Part shown: piece after piece, positions 45,115 through 53,771 of the stretch
Position numbering within the stretch: the first letter of the stretch is position 1
Layout: each line of letters starts with the position of its first letter
Origin: an uncultured Roseibium sp.
GTDB taxonomy: Bacteria > Pseudomonadota > Alphaproteobacteria > Rhizobiales > Stappiaceae
Direction of reading: 5' to 3'
Assembly (NCBI RefSeq): GCF_947496995.1
Contig: NZ_CANMFD010000004.1
Coordinates: 1 to 64,000, forward strand
Length of the DNA stretch: 64,000 bases
Notes under the pieces: generated by a model
What the model was told of the DNA's origin: nothing
The model's database searches: none
Seen by the model: the letters and a program-made list of their open reading frames with translations, nothing else
Made by a program: the position numbers and the translations under genes

Positions 45115-45797
45115 GTGAGACGTCCCTGCGGCCGCGCGTCACCAGCGGCGAAACCAACTGGTACGAGAACGAACTGCCCAGGGTCATTCGGCCCAATCGC
45201 AGCCATCCCGTGCGCACCCTGACGGCAATCTCCCTGGTTCTGGTCCTGGCCTCACTTCTGGGGATCAGTTCCGCCTATCTGGTCATTGAGCGCGAGCAGC
45301 CGCTCAATGCGGTCACGATCGGGCCATGGCAGGCCTATCCGAAGGCGGGCACGACCGAGGCGGACCCCTATTCGGTGGCCATCTATACGCGCGGTGCGGT
45401 CATTCCGCTTGCAAGCGGTGAAGGGCTGGCCCTGGTCGCGCGCGTGGACAGCAACGAACATCTCCTCGACCCGACCTGCGTTTACCGGATCGCCGGGCAG
45501 ACCCCGTCCGCACGCCTGTGGACCCTGACCGCCGTCAACGGCAGAGGCGATCTTGTTGAAACCCTGCCCGGCCAGGTGCATGTGGTCAGCCAGAACCTGC
45601 TGCGCGCCGGGGACGGCACCTTTGAGATCACCGCGGCGGCGGCCCCCCACTCCGGCAACTGGCTGCCGCTGGCCGCCGGAGCCAACGCCAGCGACGGTCT
45701 GCGTTTCGTTCTGCGGCTCTACGATGCGCCTGTCACCACGGGCGCGGCTCTGGACGGCGTCAGCATGCCGGTGATCGAAAGGACGGGCTGCCCGTGA
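45111..45797 (+). CDS. DUF1214 membrane-anchored protein
   Basis: 228 residues. One N-terminal helix (LTAISLVLVLASLLGISSAY) anchors a periplasmic domain that matches DUF1214 (GPWQAYPKAGTTEADPYSVA, NWLPLAAGANASDGLRFVLR with LY following). DUF1214 is usually the C-terminal partner of DUF1254 within one polypeptide; here it is a separate gene. Starts inside the PBP1A stop and overlaps the next gene by GTGA, so all three are translationally coupled. A role in cell-envelope work with PBP1A is inferred from this coupling only. Confidence 0.87.
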   Translation: MSETSLRPRVTSGETNWYENELPRVIRPNRSHPVRTLTAISLVLVLASLLGISSAYLVIEREQPLNAVTIGPWQAYPKAGTTEADPYSVAIYTRGAVIPLASGEGLALVARVDSNEHLLDPTCVYRIAGQTPSARLWTLTAVNGRGDLVETLPGQVHVVSQNLLRAGDGTFEITAAAAPHSGNWLPLAAGANASDGLRFVLRLYDAPVTTGAALDGVSMPVIERTGCP

Positions 45798-46354
45798 CGC
45801 TTTCCCCCCGCTTCACCCTGACGGTCGGAATTCTGGCGACGCTGTGCCTCGCGGCCGTCATCCATATTCTTGTGGTGCTCAGCATCCCGCGCAACGTGCA
45901 GCACAGCGCCTATGACAATATCGCCACCTACGGGATCGACCGGCAGTTCAATCTTCTGCCCGACGTCAAACCCGGCCAGGAAGCCCTTCCCGACCTCGAC
46001 CCGGCGATGAAACATGCCGCCTGCCGGTTCCAGCTCGCCGACGGACCCGTCCTTTTCGACGCCAGCATTCCCGTGTCCTTCTGGTCCATCGGCCTGTTCA
46101 ACGCGGCCGGTGAGGCCGTCTACAGCCTCAACAACCGCACAGCCGGCGCCGAACGCCTCTCCATGCTGGTTCTGACCACCCCGCAGCTCTCCATCCTGCG
46201 CGAGAACCCGCCGGAAAATCTTGAGGACCTTATTGTCATAGAAACCCCGGAACCAATCAGCGGCTTTGCGCTTCTGAGGGCGTATGTTCCGCACAGCTCG
46301 AAAGCGGACGAGATCGACCGGGCTCTGAGGGCTGCCCGTTGCGGGACAATCTGA
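45794..46354 (+). CDS. DUF1254 membrane-anchored protein
   Basis: 186 residues, GTG start in a GTGA overlap with the DUF1214 stop. One helix (VGILATLCLAAVIHILVVLSI) and a periplasmic domain with the DUF1254-like segment FDASIPVSFWSIGLFNAAGE. Together with the preceding gene it seems to represent the two halves of a DUF1254-DUF1214 protein, encoded in inverted order. Function unknown. Confidence 0.8.
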   Translation: MTLSPRFTLTVGILATLCLAAVIHILVVLSIPRNVQHSAYDNIATYGIDRQFNLLPDVKPGQEALPDLDPAMKHAACRFQLADGPVLFDASIPVSFWSIGLFNAAGEAVYSLNNRTAGAERLSMLVLTTPQLSILRENPPENLEDLIVIETPEPISGFALLRAYVPHSSKADEIDRALRAARCGTI

Positions 46355-46501
46355 AGCCCTTCCATTGCGCGCAGCGCTTTTTGAACAACGCGAAATCCGG
46401 GCTGCGGAAAAGATCGCAACCCAAGCGTCGCCTGCCTGAAGCAGGACAGGATCAGGATGCCATCAAACTGGAATTGGTGAAAACGTGCAGGGTCCGGTGC
46501 C

Positions 46502-47359
46502 CTACTTCACCACCGGCGCCCGCTCGACACCCCAGCCGGTAAAGATCCGCGATCTCTTGGCCGGTGCGGTGTTGAGGTAGCGGCCACCGCGTTCGCAGCT
46601 CTCTTCGGCCAGTTTCACCTGACCCTCAAGTTCACGGATGGCGTTGTTGACCTTCCACACCCGGTTCTGGGTCGGGGTCTCGATCTCCAGGCCCTCGAGC
46701 GCCTTCTTGTAGGCGATGATCCGGTAGCGCAGCGCCTGGCCGACCCATTTGGTCATCACCCGGTTCTCCCAGACCCGCGCCTTGGCGCCGTCATAGGTTT
46801 CCTCGGTGGTCACCGTCTTGTTTTGCAGAACTCTCAGCCGCTCGTCATCCGCCTTCTGAACCCGGAGCGCCACCGTGCAGAACGGCATGACCAGTTCCGC
46901 GTCGCCGGTGGCGTCGGAAGCGATCTTGTCGTAGCGGGCATCTGAAGATCTGAATTTGTCGGAGCGCAGATAGATCAGGTAGAGATCGGGCGGCACCCGG
47001 CCTTCGGTCTCCGGCATGACCCGCGTGCGCGCCAGTTCGACGATGGTTCCGCCGATCCAGTCCTTGGTCCAGGGTGGGCGGATCAGCGTCCAGCCGCGGT
47101 TGCGCAGCAGCTTTTCGTCATTGGTATAATTGAATTTCGACACCGGATCTCCGCGCAGACGCGCGGCCTCGTCACCGGCTTTCGGCATGAGATCGTCATG
47201 GATGACGGACGGTCTTGCCCGGTCGAAATCGCCGGTCGGCCGCACGCAGGCGGCCGTGGAAACGGTAACGACAAGCACAGCGCCGAGTGTCAGCACCCGC
47301 CCGAGCCTGTGTCTCCCGCCCTTCGCGGAACCGGGATGTACCGCTTCGCAATTGCCCAT
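46502..47359 (-). CDS. Predicted lipoprotein of unknown family
   Basis: 285 residues. A basic N-terminus, then a hydrophobic core (VLTLGAVLVVTVSTAAC) that ends in a lipobox-like STAAC, so outer-membrane or periplasmic lipidation is likely. The mature part is hydrophilic, rich in Arg/Lys/Glu, with recognisable patches FNYTNDEKLLRNRGWTLIRP and GKARVW-like ARVWENRVMTKWVGQALRYR. GGAG lies 9 nt before the ATG. I do not recognise the domain. The small gene upstream (69 residues) may be in the same operon, 56 bp apart. Confidence 0.75.
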   Translation of the reverse strand: MGNCEAVHPGSAKGGRHRLGRVLTLGAVLVVTVSTAACVRPTGDFDRARPSVIHDDLMPKAGDEAARLRGDPVSKFNYTNDEKLLRNRGWTLIRPPWTKDWIGGTIVELARTRVMPETEGRVPPDLYLIYLRSDKFRSSDARYDKIASDATGDAELVMPFCTVALRVQKADDERLRVLQNKTVTTEETYDGAKARVWENRVMTKWVGQALRYRIIAYKKALEGLEIETPTQNRVWKVNNAIRELEGQVKLAEESCERGGRYLNTAPAKRSRIFTGWGVERAPVVK

Positions 47360-47415
47360 AGGGCGTTTCTCCAGACCGCTCGAAAGTCAGCAACGCGGCT
47401 GGAGCGATACGACCG

Positions 47416-47625
47416 TCAGTCCTTGTCGGAACCGGCCGGTCCAGCAGCCTTCCCGATGGTCGCGATTCGTGCGGCAAGATCAAGGTCATGGTGCTCATAC
47501 CGGACACCTGGGAAGAGGATAACTTCTCCAAAGGCCTCCCGGCTGGTCGACTGCCGGCTATCGGAATGACGACCCACACGTGCAGTGGGCCGCTGTGCGG
47601 ACGCAAAGTCCAACAAATTGCCCAT
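47416..47625 (-). CDS. Small conserved hypothetical protein
   Basis: 69 residues. The Shine-Dalgarno AAGGAGGAG just before the ATG is the strongest in the neighbourhood, supporting a real gene despite the small size. The core EVILFPGVRYEHHDLDLAAR resembles a short motif I associate with small alphaproteobacterial hypothetical proteins. Cytosolic, no Cys. Probably co-transcribed with the lipoprotein gene downstream. Function unknown. Confidence 0.72.
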   Translation of the reverse strand: MGNLLDFASAQRPTARVGRHSDSRQSTSREAFGEVILFPGVRYEHHDLDLAARIATIGKAAGPAGSDKD

Positions 47626-47818
47626 CGTCTCCTCCTTCGGTTCCTGTTGTTCCGGCGGCGTATTACCGGCGGAACACGGTCAAACGGGCGACGCATTACT
47701 TCCTGCGAGCTTCATTAAGAAGTCCTCAGGGTTAACAGGATGCTAACGCTTTTAGGGCAATTTGAATGAAACAACTTCAGCCGGTGGTCCGGTCTTCTGT
47801 ATTTTGTAGACAGGTGTC

Positions 47819-48961
47819 ATGCGTCAAAGGCTTCACTCCAATCAACCCGATGAGATGTCCGCACCCGGCCGGAAAAAACCGCCGCAGGATCGTTGTGTCC
47901 TGCTCGCGGCGACAGAACTGTTCGTCGGCAAGTCCCGGCATGACATTGAAGAACAAAAGATATTTCTGGAGCTGGCGCGCAATCTCCTGCCGGCGACCAC
48001 GCTGCAGGACCGCCGCCGGATTGCTTCCATGCTCGCAGCTCATCCTGAAATCCCCGACGATCTGCTTGAAGCCCTGGCCTCCGACGAGGACGAACTGACC
48101 GCCTATCCGGCGCTCCGTTACAGTCAAAGGCTTTCTGTGGATCTCCTCTTACGCACAGTCAAGTCAGGGCGGGAGTCTCTCCGCCGGGCAATTGCAAACC
48201 GCCCCTCGCTACGCGAATCGGTGCTCAGCGCCCTGTGCGAACATGCCGGCGCGGACTCCATACGCATTCTCCTGCAACGGGACGACATCCGCCTTGCGCC
48301 TGTTCATCACGACAAGCTCAGCCGCCGAGGCGATATCGTCGCAGCTCTCGGCATGGAGCTGGCCGGCCAGGACGCTCTCAACCCCGATGGCCTCATGGGC
48401 CAGTACCTACATCTACCGGCTGCGCTGAAGGCGAAAGCCATTGCCGCCGCCGAGATGGCCAGCTTGGTAAAACAGGCCCGGACACCCGGCACCGCTCCGG
48501 TTCACCGTCAGGGCAGCGCCGGCCTTCATCTTTGCGATGCCCTGGTGGCCGAAGCACGGGCCGGCGACCGCCCCCGCTTCGCCGATCTCCTCTGCCAGGG
48601 CCTGAGCCTGCCGCAGCCGGTATGTGACCTGATGCTGCAGAGGGACCAGAGTGACGGCCTGACGATTGCTCTGAAAGCCCTTGGCATGCCCGCCGCGCCG
48701 ACCGCCACCGTGCTGATCCGGTTGTTCGGCGAACAGATGCCCTTGGCGGACCTGCGCGGTCTGCTGCGCCTCCATCGCACACTGAGCGTCGGCGCGGCCG
48801 GGGTACTGGCCGGCCAGTGGATGCTGCAGGATCAGACAACGGAAACGACACCCTCCCGGCATGTGCCCCAGTATCAGGAAGGCAGCCGCCGCAAGGAACC
48901 GGCACGGACGGTCCCAGGCAGCGCCGAAGTCAGCCCCGCGCGCCGGAAATCGGGCAGCTGA
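47819..48961 (+). CDS. DUF2336 protein (HEAT-like)
   Basis: 380 residues; ATG 47819 has only a weak AGGTG, and an in-frame ATG at 47855 is an alternative. The helical DUF2336 domain occupies about residues 40-330: FLELARNLLPATTLQDRRRI, LAAHPEIPDDLLEALASDED and AIANRPSLRESVLSAL recall HEAT repeats. The C-terminus is disordered and rich in Pro/Arg/Ser. DUF2336 proteins are alphaproteobacteria-specific with no established function. Confidence 0.83.
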   Translation: MRQRLHSNQPDEMSAPGRKKPPQDRCVLLAATELFVGKSRHDIEEQKIFLELARNLLPATTLQDRRRIASMLAAHPEIPDDLLEALASDEDELTAYPALRYSQRLSVDLLLRTVKSGRESLRRAIANRPSLRESVLSALCEHAGADSIRILLQRDDIRLAPVHHDKLSRRGDIVAALGMELAGQDALNPDGLMGQYLHLPAALKAKAIAAAEMASLVKQARTPGTAPVHRQGSAGLHLCDALVAEARAGDRPRFADLLCQGLSLPQPVCDLMLQRDQSDGLTIALKALGMPAAPTATVLIRLFGEQMPLADLRGLLRLHRTLSVGAAGVLAGQWMLQDQTTETTPSRHVPQYQEGSRRKEPARTVPGSAEVSPARRKSGS

Positions 48962-49140
48962 TCCGGCAACACCGGATCTGCAGCTCATATTTTCTCAGAG
49001 AGCTCTGACACCTGCGAATGAAGTCTTTTTGGAACACGTTGCGTCAAATTGAATTCAGTGATCGGCCAACCGCATTTGCATGGCAAAAACTATCTCGGAC
49101 CTCTTCCTGAAAGCATGAATCAGCTTGAACGCAACAGGTT

Positions 49141-49518
49141 CTAGAACCGGAACACGCCCTTGCCGGGATCGGCTTTGGGCTCATCCGTGGCGAGCGGCAG
49201 ATCCACCTGACCGTCTCGCGCTTCGATCTCCACAAGCCAGTAATCCGGATCCATCCGGCCTTCCTTTTGAAGCCGGTCGGCCAGCATGTCCCGATCGGCC
49301 TGCAGAAGGACGCGCTCAAACAGGCGCCCGTCAGGCAGGTCGCTGAACATGGATTGCGGTGCGGGGCCATAAAAATCATAGGTCCCGTCGAGCCTGTCGA
49401 CGCTGACGAAGACAGCTCCGGCCTCCGGCGCTCCCCGCCTGGAAATCGCAGCGAAGCCTCCGGCGTTGAATATCCGGCGGACAAGCGCACTGACGAAAAA
49501 ATCGGACGTGACCCGCAT
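49141..49518 (-). CDS. DUF1491 protein
   Basis: 125 residues: MRVTSDFFVSALVRRIFNAG, FAAISRRGAPEAGAVFVSVD and PDYWLVEIEARDG match the DUF1491 family, found only in alphaproteobacteria, function unknown. It is the third gene of an operon with a peptidoglycan-binding-domain protein and a degenerate histidine kinase, a grouping common in Hyphomicrobiales. Confidence 0.88.
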   Translation of the reverse strand: MRVTSDFFVSALVRRIFNAGGFAAISRRGAPEAGAVFVSVDRLDGTYDFYGPAPQSMFSDLPDGRLFERVLLQADRDMLADRLQKEGRMDPDYWLVEIEARDGQVDLPLATDEPKADPGKGVFRF

Positions 49519-49608
49519 TGATAGGTCCTCGACTGGACGCGCCAGGATGCAGCTGTGACGGAATTGCGTGGCGGCTGAAACTTCAACCGAGGTGTCTCAT
49601 ACCAGAAA

Positions 49609-50358
49609 TCAGCCGGAAAGGGAGCGCCCGCTGATCATTTCCAGTCGCTCGATCACTTTCGCACCGGGTTCGCCGGTGAGCGGCAGACCGCGGTCGAGTT
49701 CGAACCGCTTGATCGCCGTCGTGGTGTTGGCGCCCATAAGTCCGTCGGCTTTCAACGGACCGTAACCGAGTTCCGACAGCGCCCTTTGTATCTTCATCAG
49801 GCGGGGGTCCGCATCGATATCGGCCACCGTCTCGGAACCGGCTTCCTGAACGGGCGTGCCGGAGAACCCCGGTTTGGCGCGCGGGACAGGCAACTGCCCT
49901 GCAATCGGAGCATCCCCGTGCATCAGGACGAGCGCCAGCAACGCTTCGCTGGCTTCGCCCGTCTCCAGCTGTCCGGCACGGCGTTCGAAGGCGCGGATCG
50001 CGCGCTCCGTTGCCGGGCCGTTCAGCCCGTCGAGCGGCCCTTCATAGAGCCCGATCTTTCTCAGGGAGATCTGCAGATCGAGCACCAGCGTCGAGATCTC
50101 CTGGATCTGCAATTCGCCTCGGCGGTCACCCGGTTCTGGAAGCTGCAAGGCATCGGAGCGTTCACGGGTCGCAAAGAACGGTGCCGGGTGGCGGCCCGGC
50201 TGCAGCCCGACCGCATTGGCGACAATCAGGCAGGCCGTCAGCCCCATGACAACCGTACCGCCCGCAGCCACGGGGTTGTCGAGCGCCACATGGCCTGCCC
50301 GCGTCATGAATGAGTCGGGAGACTTTGCCTGTTTTTTCTTTTTGACCTGTTTCGCCAT
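49609..50358 (-). CDS. Membrane-anchored protein with two peptidoglycan-binding domains
   Basis: 249 residues. A Lys-rich cytosolic start (KQVKKKKQAK), a single helix (VAAGGTVVMGLTACLIVANA) and two PG_binding_1 three-helix domains: LVLDLQISLRKIGLYEGPLD...NGPATERAIRAFE and KIQRALSELGYGPLKADGLM...ANTTTAIKRFE. It should bind cell-wall peptidoglycan from the inner membrane. Starts 8 bp after the pseudo-kinase stop, so the two are coupled. Confidence 0.9.
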   Translation of the reverse strand: MAKQVKKKKQAKSPDSFMTRAGHVALDNPVAAGGTVVMGLTACLIVANAVGLQPGRHPAPFFATRERSDALQLPEPGDRRGELQIQEISTLVLDLQISLRKIGLYEGPLDGLNGPATERAIRAFERRAGQLETGEASEALLALVLMHGDAPIAGQLPVPRAKPGFSGTPVQEAGSETVADIDADPRLMKIQRALSELGYGPLKADGLMGANTTTAIKRFELDRGLPLTGEPGAKVIERLEMISGRSLSG

Positions 50359-50366
50359 GCCGCCGC

Positions 50367-52121
50367 CTATGCCGATTTCGCGACCGGCAGACCGGCCGGA
50401 TCCGACAGGATCTGCCCGGTGCGCATGACATGGACGGAACGGACAGGCACGCGCAGGACGACACTCTCGCCATGGCCAAGCGTGGTTTGAACCGCAAGGT
50501 TGCCGCCGGTCCCCTCCAGCAATTCCCTGGCAAATTCAAGGACCGGGCGGGAGACATCCGAACTCCAGCTCAAACTGGAATGCCGGTTTTTGACCGACAG
50601 CACGATTTCCAGATCGCCCTGGCCCGCCTGTCCGGTGACTGTGACAACCGCTCCGCTTTTGGATGTCTCAACCATATCCGACAGGACATAACACAGAGCC
50701 TGGCGAAGGCATTTCCCGTCCACGACGGCAGGCGGCAATTCGCCTGCTTCGTCGGTTTCAATCTCCACACCGCGACGCTCGGCAATCGGCGTCACCAGTT
50801 TGCGGCATTGCGCCAGACAGGCAGGGATGTCGATTGCCGCGTAGTCCGGTTCAGGAACTGCGGGCAGGTTCGGCCGGAAATCCAGAACCGCGTCGAGCTC
50901 TTCAAGCCCTGCCTCACCGGCCGCCTTCAGCCGGCCGGCAGCGGCATGTGCAACTGTTCCTGGCCCCGCTCCACCATCTGCCTGCAACACTTCTGCCTGG
51001 GCGATGATATCCGCAAAGGCCCGGCGGGCATCCATACCCGCGGTCTCAAGCAGGGTTCTGGAAATGCCGGCCGTCCGGCTTTCCTGTGGCGAAGCCGTAG
51101 CTTCAGCCTCGTCCGATGCGAGGCGGTCATCCGCTGGCCGGATCAGGAGCAGCAGTTTCCTGTCAGGAGACGGCGCATGACTGCCCTCATGCCCTTGAAG
51201 CTTGATATGCAATTGCAGCTGGCGGTATTCCGCCTGGCCGGTCTCGCCGGGCGTGCTGGCGCCGACCCGCACGCGGGCGTCGAAGACCGCCGGCGCACCA
51301 CTGTGCCGGACATCGGACAGTTTGGTCAGATAAAGCGGCCGTTCAGCCACATGAAGCCGTTGAAACAGCCAGTCCTCTCCCCCGGCGGCCGGCAGACAGC
51401 CGAAAATCTGCTTGACCGGACCTCCCAGAACCCGGATCCGGCCGCCCGGATCAAGTTCGCAGAAAACCTCGGAAGCACTCTGGCTCATCAGCTGGCGCCG
51501 GTTTTCCGATGCGACCACCGCATCGCGGGCCCGCTTGCGGTCGCCCGACAGGCGATACGCCAGAAGTCCGGCGTAGATCAGCGCAGCCAGAACGGCGATG
51601 AAATGTGCCACCAGCGGCAAAGGCTCGAACTGAAGCTGCGGAAGCGGCAGGAAGGTGATGGCGGCGAGCAGGACACCGCATAGCGCGGCGACCAGGATTG
51701 GCGTTTTCCGGCTGGTTGAAAAGGCCGCTTCCAACAGGGGGATCAGCAGCCAGATCGCAGCAAACGAGGCCTCTCCTCCGGTCAGGATGCAGATGGCAGC
51801 GACAGTACAGGCAAACAGGGACGAGGAAACGGCGATCACACGGTTCAGCTTGCCGGATTGCGAGAGATAGAGCGCCAGAGGCCACTGGCTCAGCATCCAC
51901 GCCAACACAAGAATTTCGGCAACATGCGGCGGCCCGGCAAGCGCCAGATGCAGGGGCAGAACAAACAGCGCGGCGGCGCCACTCAACATGGAGCTGATCA
52001 GGAAAGACCGGTGCAACGGTGCCAACAAGCTGTCCCCGGCGGCGTGAGGATGAATCATCCCGTCGACCCGAGAAGCCCAATGGCTCAGAAATTTCTGCAG
52101 AAAAATCAAAAGATTACGCAC
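50367..52121 (-). CDS. Degenerate membrane sensor histidine kinase (pseudo-kinase)
   Basis: 584 residues from a GTG (start uncertain; an ATG 21 codons later is possible). Five or six N-terminal helices, a PAS-like segment (about 210-330, SASEVFCELDPGGRIRVLGG), then a kinase-like core. Where HisKA domains read SHELRTPLNAIIGFAEVL this protein reads GMDARRAFADIIAQAEVL: the phospho-acceptor His is Met363. The N-box Asn is Asp482 (YVLSDMVETSKSG), and the G1 and G2 glycine-rich boxes are not recognisable. It therefore cannot be a normal autokinase and may act as a scaffold or regulator of another kinase. Heads the operon with the peptidoglycan-binding and DUF1491 proteins. Confidence 0.82.
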   Translation of the reverse strand: MRNLLIFLQKFLSHWASRVDGMIHPHAAGDSLLAPLHRSFLISSMLSGAAALFVLPLHLALAGPPHVAEILVLAWMLSQWPLALYLSQSGKLNRVIAVSSSLFACTVAAICILTGGEASFAAIWLLIPLLEAAFSTSRKTPILVAALCGVLLAAITFLPLPQLQFEPLPLVAHFIAVLAALIYAGLLAYRLSGDRKRARDAVVASENRRQLMSQSASEVFCELDPGGRIRVLGGPVKQIFGCLPAAGGEDWLFQRLHVAERPLYLTKLSDVRHSGAPAVFDARVRVGASTPGETGQAEYRQLQLHIKLQGHEGSHAPSPDRKLLLLIRPADDRLASDEAEATASPQESRTAGISRTLLETAGMDARRAFADIIAQAEVLQADGGAGPGTVAHAAAGRLKAAGEAGLEELDAVLDFRPNLPAVPEPDYAAIDIPACLAQCRKLVTPIAERRGVEIETDEAGELPPAVVDGKCLRQALCYVLSDMVETSKSGAVVTVTGQAGQGDLEIVLSVKNRHSSLSWSSDVSRPVLEFARELLEGTGGNLAVQTTLGHGESVVLRVPVRSVHVMRTGQILSDPAGLPVAKSA

Positions 52122-52447
52122 TCTACACTACCACACGACAGACGCAGGAATTCCCGCTCGCAGCTCCTGTAAAGCTATTCTGTCGCGGAGCACTTAAGGA
52201 ACGATAAAGGATGAATTCGAAACGGGGAAAAAATCCCGAAAAGTCACTATGTTCAGGCGCTTGCCGGCCATTGGCTAAAATTTGAATCAATTTTTCCGAA
52301 AAAACGATTCAAATACCTGATTTGTTTTATGAAAATTCGCGGCTCCGATTCAACCGGCCATTCTCATGTCCTTGCTATGGTGTCTCCATAACACGCGTGC
52401 TGGCAGAAAAAATGGCACGCAAGATCGACAAGACTATGGGTAGCGAC

Positions 52448-52897
52448 ATGTTTTTTCTCTTGAGGACAGCCTTCTGGCTAACCTTGGTGCTGGTTCTGAT
52501 TCCCTTCGGGTCGGATCAGGAAAACACCACCCCCACTGAAACCGTGGACCCCGTGTCCGCGTTTCTCGTGGCTCAGGCAACCGTCTCGGATATCAGCGGC
52601 TTCTGCTCTCGCAACCCGCAGGCCTGCGAGACCGGCGGAAATGCCCTGACCGTCATCGGCAGCCGGGCCCGCGACGGCGTCCGCATTGTCTATGAGTATA
52701 TCGACGCTCGGGTTGAGGACCGCCCCGAAAACGATGCGCTGGTAACAGGGTCGACCACCGCGGCGAAATCGGGACCGGTGATCGCAGTTCCTGCCGCCGC
52801 TGCCTTGTTGCAGCAGGCATCGGACACGGCCTCCTCCGCGGAGACAGACTTTGGACCGGTTCCCCGGCCCAAACCCCACTCGGGCCGAGAGACCTGA
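52448..52897 (+). CDS. DUF5330 membrane protein
   Basis: 149 residues starting MFFLLRTAFWLTLVLVLIPF, a single N-terminal helix typical of DUF5330 proteins. The frame continues upstream (ATGs at 52412 and 52436), so the start is a judgement. The rest is soluble, with FCSRNPQACETGG (two Cys) and an Ala/Pro-rich tail. In rhizobia the gene is commonly followed by sufE as here. Function unknown. Confidence 0.75.
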   Translation: MFFLLRTAFWLTLVLVLIPFGSDQENTTPTETVDPVSAFLVAQATVSDISGFCSRNPQACETGGNALTVIGSRARDGVRIVYEYIDARVEDRPENDALVTGSTTAAKSGPVIAVPAAAALLQQASDTASSAETDFGPVPRPKPHSGRET

Positions 52898-52949
52898 GTA
52901 CGCAGGCCGTTTAGGGCAATCTGCCCCCCTGACCCCGAAACGGCTGATT

Positions 52950-53067
52950 GCGCCACGCTGGCGCGGTGCTGCCTGGCAGCACCGCCAAGACAGCTTCACT
53001 TCAGCGGCTCTGTCCGCTGCGCCGCAGATGAGAAGCTGCCCACTTCATCTGCGGCGTATATTTTTTT
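52950..53067 (+). ncRNA. Candidate structured RNA or 3' UTR: four consecutive hairpins ending in a T-run
   Basis: Between the DUF5330 and sufE genes four inverted repeats follow each other: GCGCCA-CGC-TGGCGC, GGTGCTGCC-T-GGCAGCACC, CAGCGG-CTCTGT-CCGCTG, and CGCCGCAGATGA paired with TCATCTGCGGCG over a 13-nt loop. Only 18 nt between the second and third are unpaired. The last hairpin is followed by TATATTTTTTT, a good intrinsic terminator. It may be a small RNA with its own terminator or the structured end of the DUF5330 mRNA. No known family is recognised and the orientation is suggested by the T-run. Confidence 0.5.
53020..53067 (+). terminator. Intrinsic terminator downstream of DUF5330
   Basis: A perfect 12-bp stem (CGCCGCAGATGA / TCATCTGCGGCG) and a run of seven T. 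It ends about 158 bp before sufE, implying that sufE has its own promoter. Confidence 0.82.
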
Positions 53068-53224
53068 CCAAGATTCAGCACTGTTGCCGCACTCATTGTC
53101 TGCGAATTTGCACTTTGCCACCCCGGTCACAGGCTCATTGGCGAAGTGCTTTTCGATCAGATGGTTCATTTCGATCGCAAAGCGCTCTATATGAAGAACA
53201 TCAACACCTTCAAAGACGGGCGCG

Positions 53225-53656
53225 ATGACGACAGACATAAGCGAAATTCTCGAGACCTTCGAATTTCTGGACGATTGGGAAGATCGTTACAAATACCTGA
53301 TCGATATCGGCCGGGAACTTCCTGAATTATCCGCCGAGGAGCGCACGGACACCAACAAGGTCCGCGGCTGCGTTTCGCAGGTCTGGCTGATCACGACCGT
53401 CAACACCGGCACGGACGGCGTCCCTGTGCTCACGTTCAGAGGCGACAGCGACGCCCTGATCGTTCAGGGGCTGGTCGCCGTGGTCACCGCCCTCTTCAAC
53501 GGCAAGACGGCCAGGGAGATCCTCGATACGGATGTCGATGCCGTGTTCGCCCAGCTCGGCCTGCAGGACCACCTGACACCGCAGCGTTCCAACGGCCTCC
53601 GATCCATGGTCGGCCGGATCCGCGCGGACGCAGAGGCGGCCATGGCCGCAGCATAG
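53225..53656 (+). CDS. sufE: SufE-family sulfur acceptor
   Basis: 143 residues. SufE accepts persulfide sulfur from the cysteine desulfurase SufS during Fe-S cluster assembly. The conserved Cys49 lies in NKVRGCVSQVWL, and the fold markers FLDDWEDRYKYLIDIGREL and LIVQGLVAVV are present. The rest of the suf operon is not in the window. Ends at a bidirectional terminator facing mucR. Confidence 0.92.
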   Translation: MTTDISEILETFEFLDDWEDRYKYLIDIGRELPELSAEERTDTNKVRGCVSQVWLITTVNTGTDGVPVLTFRGDSDALIVQGLVAVVTALFNGKTAREILDTDVDAVFAQLGLQDHLTPQRSNGLRSMVGRIRADAEAAMAAA

Positions 53657-53720
53657 GGCCGAAATATTTGCCCTGTATCGCGCCGGCAGATCTGAAAAGA
53701 ATTGCGCCTGTAAATAAAAA

Positions 53721-53746
53721 AGAGCCGCCCAGTGGGCGGCTCTTTT
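53721..53746. terminator. Bidirectional terminator, sufE / mucR
   Basis: GAGCCGCCC-AGT-GGGCGGCTC flanked by A-run on the left and T-run on the right, so it serves both convergent genes. Confidence 0.9.
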
Positions 53747-53771
53747 TCAGTTCTGCTGGACTTGCCAGATT

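Noticed and set aside
52996-53238. An 80-codon minus-strand frame over the hairpin cluster upstream of sufE
   Set aside because: The translation looks mildly protein-like, but it has no Shine-Dalgarno, starts inside sufE and runs through the four hairpins and terminator.
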